A stretch of 6,131 nucleotides of DNA, taken from the NCBI GenBank assembly GCA_016839425.1, contig JAEOUI010000344.1, positions 1 through 6,131 of the forward strand, read 5' to 3'. The notes below the pieces were generated by a model, which was given only the letters and a program-made list of their open reading frames with translations, ran no database searches and was not told the DNA's origin. The translations under genes and the position numbers were made by a program. Below, piece by piece: positions 5,471 through 6,131 of this stretch (positions within the stretch are counted from its first letter, which is position 1; each line of letters starts with the position of its first letter). The stretch comes from Promethearchaeota archaeon. Its GTDB lineage: Archaea; Asgardarchaeota; Lokiarchaeia; Sigynarchaeales; SOKP01.

Positions 5471-5686
5471 ATGGAAAAGAAAAACAAGGATCTATTAAAA
5501 CTCTCTAAATTATTAATACATTGGGCAGAACATAACGATAGTCACAAAGATTCCTTTACTAAATGGCAGGAAGTGGCCAGAGAAAATGGATTAGATGATG
5601 TCGTTCTCAATCTAGAACAAGCAAAGAAGATGCTTGATGAAAGTTCGAGATACCTTCTTAAAGCCCATAAAGAACTTGATTATTAA
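5471..5686 (+). CDS. Small helical protein with HxxxHxxxH pattern, function unknown
   Basis: 71 residues, charged, with no signal peptide or membrane segment. The sequence suggests a two-helix hairpin: helix 1 about residues 3-34, a turn at ENGLDD (38-43), and helix 2 about 44-69 with heptad-like leucines. H17, H21 and H25 in LIHWAEHNDSHKDSF are spaced by four, so they line one face of helix 1, next to W18; a fourth His (H66) lies near the end of helix 2. Such spacing can bind a metal. It is encoded 94 bp after cdhA, whose enzyme needs nickel, so a metal-handling or accessory role is conceivable. However, a T-tract and a separate TATA-like box suggest independent transcription. It is not CdhB and does not look like CooT. 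I do not recognise the family with confidence. Sensible amino-acid composition, a clean ATG and its own promoter-like box support a real gene. Confidence 0.7.
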   Translation: MEKKNKDLLKLSKLLIHWAEHNDSHKDSFTKWQEVARENGLDDVVLNLEQAKKMLDESSRYLLKAHKELDY

Positions 5687-5693
5687 TATTATC

Positions 5694-6113
5694 TTATAAA
5701 AACATATTTATCAATGGTAATAATTGTTCTTTAAAGTATTCGAGCTTTTCGTGAACGAGTTCGATATTGTTAGTAAGAATCCATAAAAATACTGGAATCT
5801 GAAGGTCAGAATATTCAAATAATTTTTCTCCACTTATTGAAAATGCATTTAAAGGAAAATCTAGTAAGATTGATTTTTCTCTTATGAGCCCTATCGATGT
5901 GTGGAAATTGGAAAGAGTCTGGAGCAATAATGCCGTGTTGTTTATTAACATTTCATTCGTACTACTTTTAGTGTAATTACCGAAAATTAACCCGTCCATT
6001 GAAATCAAGCTTGCCGCTTTTGCATCTATCGTTCTCGTGAAATCCTCAAGAATATTTTCGACAATTTCAGAAGTTTCTGAAATCTTTTTGAGTGCTATGC
6101 TGAACATTTGCAT
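5694..6113 (-). CDS. Roadblock/LC7-like domain protein (start may lie beyond the edge)
   Basis: 139 residues from the ATG at 6113. The order of elements fits a roadblock/LC7 domain: helix 1 (IVENILEDFTRTI, 17-29), strand and turn AKAASLISMDGLIFG (31-45), helix 2 (NEMLINNTALLLQTLSNF, 53-70), a strand region (SILLDFPLNAFSI, about 81-93), EKLFEYSDL, a hydrophobic strand (IPVFLWILTN, 106-115), and a final helix (118-136). These small domains dimerise and bind or regulate small GTPases, for example MglB or the Ragulator subunits. A longin-type assignment is a close alternative because the folds are related. The frame stays open for six more codons to the window edge, so the true start could be upstream; ATG at 6107 (residue 3) is also possible. 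It converges on the 71-residue ORF with 7 bp between stop codons. A role with the longin-Arf GTPase nearby is inference. Confidence 0.72.
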   Translation of the reverse strand: MQMFSIALKKISETSEIVENILEDFTRTIDAKAASLISMDGLIFGNYTKSSTNEMLINNTALLLQTLSNFHTSIGLIREKSILLDFPLNAFSISGEKLFEYSDLQIPVFLWILTNNIELVHEKLEYFKEQLLPLINMFL

Positions 6114-6131
6114 TATTGACTCTTTTTGGAA

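Noticed and set aside
5471..5686. The small ORF as cdhB (CODH epsilon subunit) or CooT
   Set aside because: It is far shorter than CdhB (about 170 residues), is predicted all-helical, and shares no recognisable motif with CdhB or the beta-type CooT.
1..6131. CRISPR array, insertion sequence or integrase/attachment site
   Set aside because: No regularly spaced repeats, transposase-like proteins or terminal inverted repeats with target duplications were seen on either strand.

Overview
The window looks like a piece of an Asgard archaeal chromosome, most likely Lokiarchaeia-like. Three kinds of evidence point there. (1) Eukaryote-like small-GTPase biology is concentrated here: an Arf-like GTPase fused to an N-terminal longin-type domain, a V4R-domain protein (the fold family that includes TRAPP/Bet3), and two roadblock/LC7-like proteins, one cut by the left edge. 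(2) There is an archaeal-type CO dehydrogenase alpha subunit (CdhA) with an N-terminal cluster-binding Cys motif and an inserted two-cluster ferredoxin domain. (3) The DNA is AT-rich, the intergenic spacers are very AT-rich, and there is almost no Shine-Dalgarno signal; several genes have TATA-like boxes close to the start codon. The taxonomic call is inference from gene content.

Layout, left to right. A roadblock-like gene runs leftwards out of the window (1-95, minus). A 385-bp spacer (96-480) holds its promoter region and, next to the following gene, a GC-rich patch of repeated TAGCG/CGCTA half-sites able to form alternative hairpins. Then come three plus-strand genes separated by 90-170 bp: a stand-alone response-regulator receiver protein (481-867), a longin-Arf-like GTPase starting at TTG (959-1969), and a V4R-domain protein (2140-2736). 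A 291-bp spacer carries a hairpin-plus-T-tract terminator, a second palindrome and a TATA-like box before cdhA (3028-5376). A T11 tract follows, then a 71-residue helical protein with an HxxxHxxxH face (5471-5686). That gene converges, with only 7 bp between stops, on a minus-strand roadblock-like gene (5694-6113) whose frame stays open to the right edge.

Two themes emerge. The left half groups a receiver domain, a GTPase, a TRAPP-fold-family protein and roadblock-like proteins. These are the part types that in other organisms build regulated GTPase switches (bacterial MglA/MglB/RomR; eukaryotic TRAPP with Rab; Ragulator with Rag). A signal-controlled GTPase switch is a reasonable but unproven hypothesis. 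The right half holds the nickel-iron-sulfur CODH subunit of the Wood-Ljungdahl pathway. It appears to be its own transcription unit, without the usual cdhB/C/D/E partners beside it, and is followed by a small His-patterned protein that could be metal-related.
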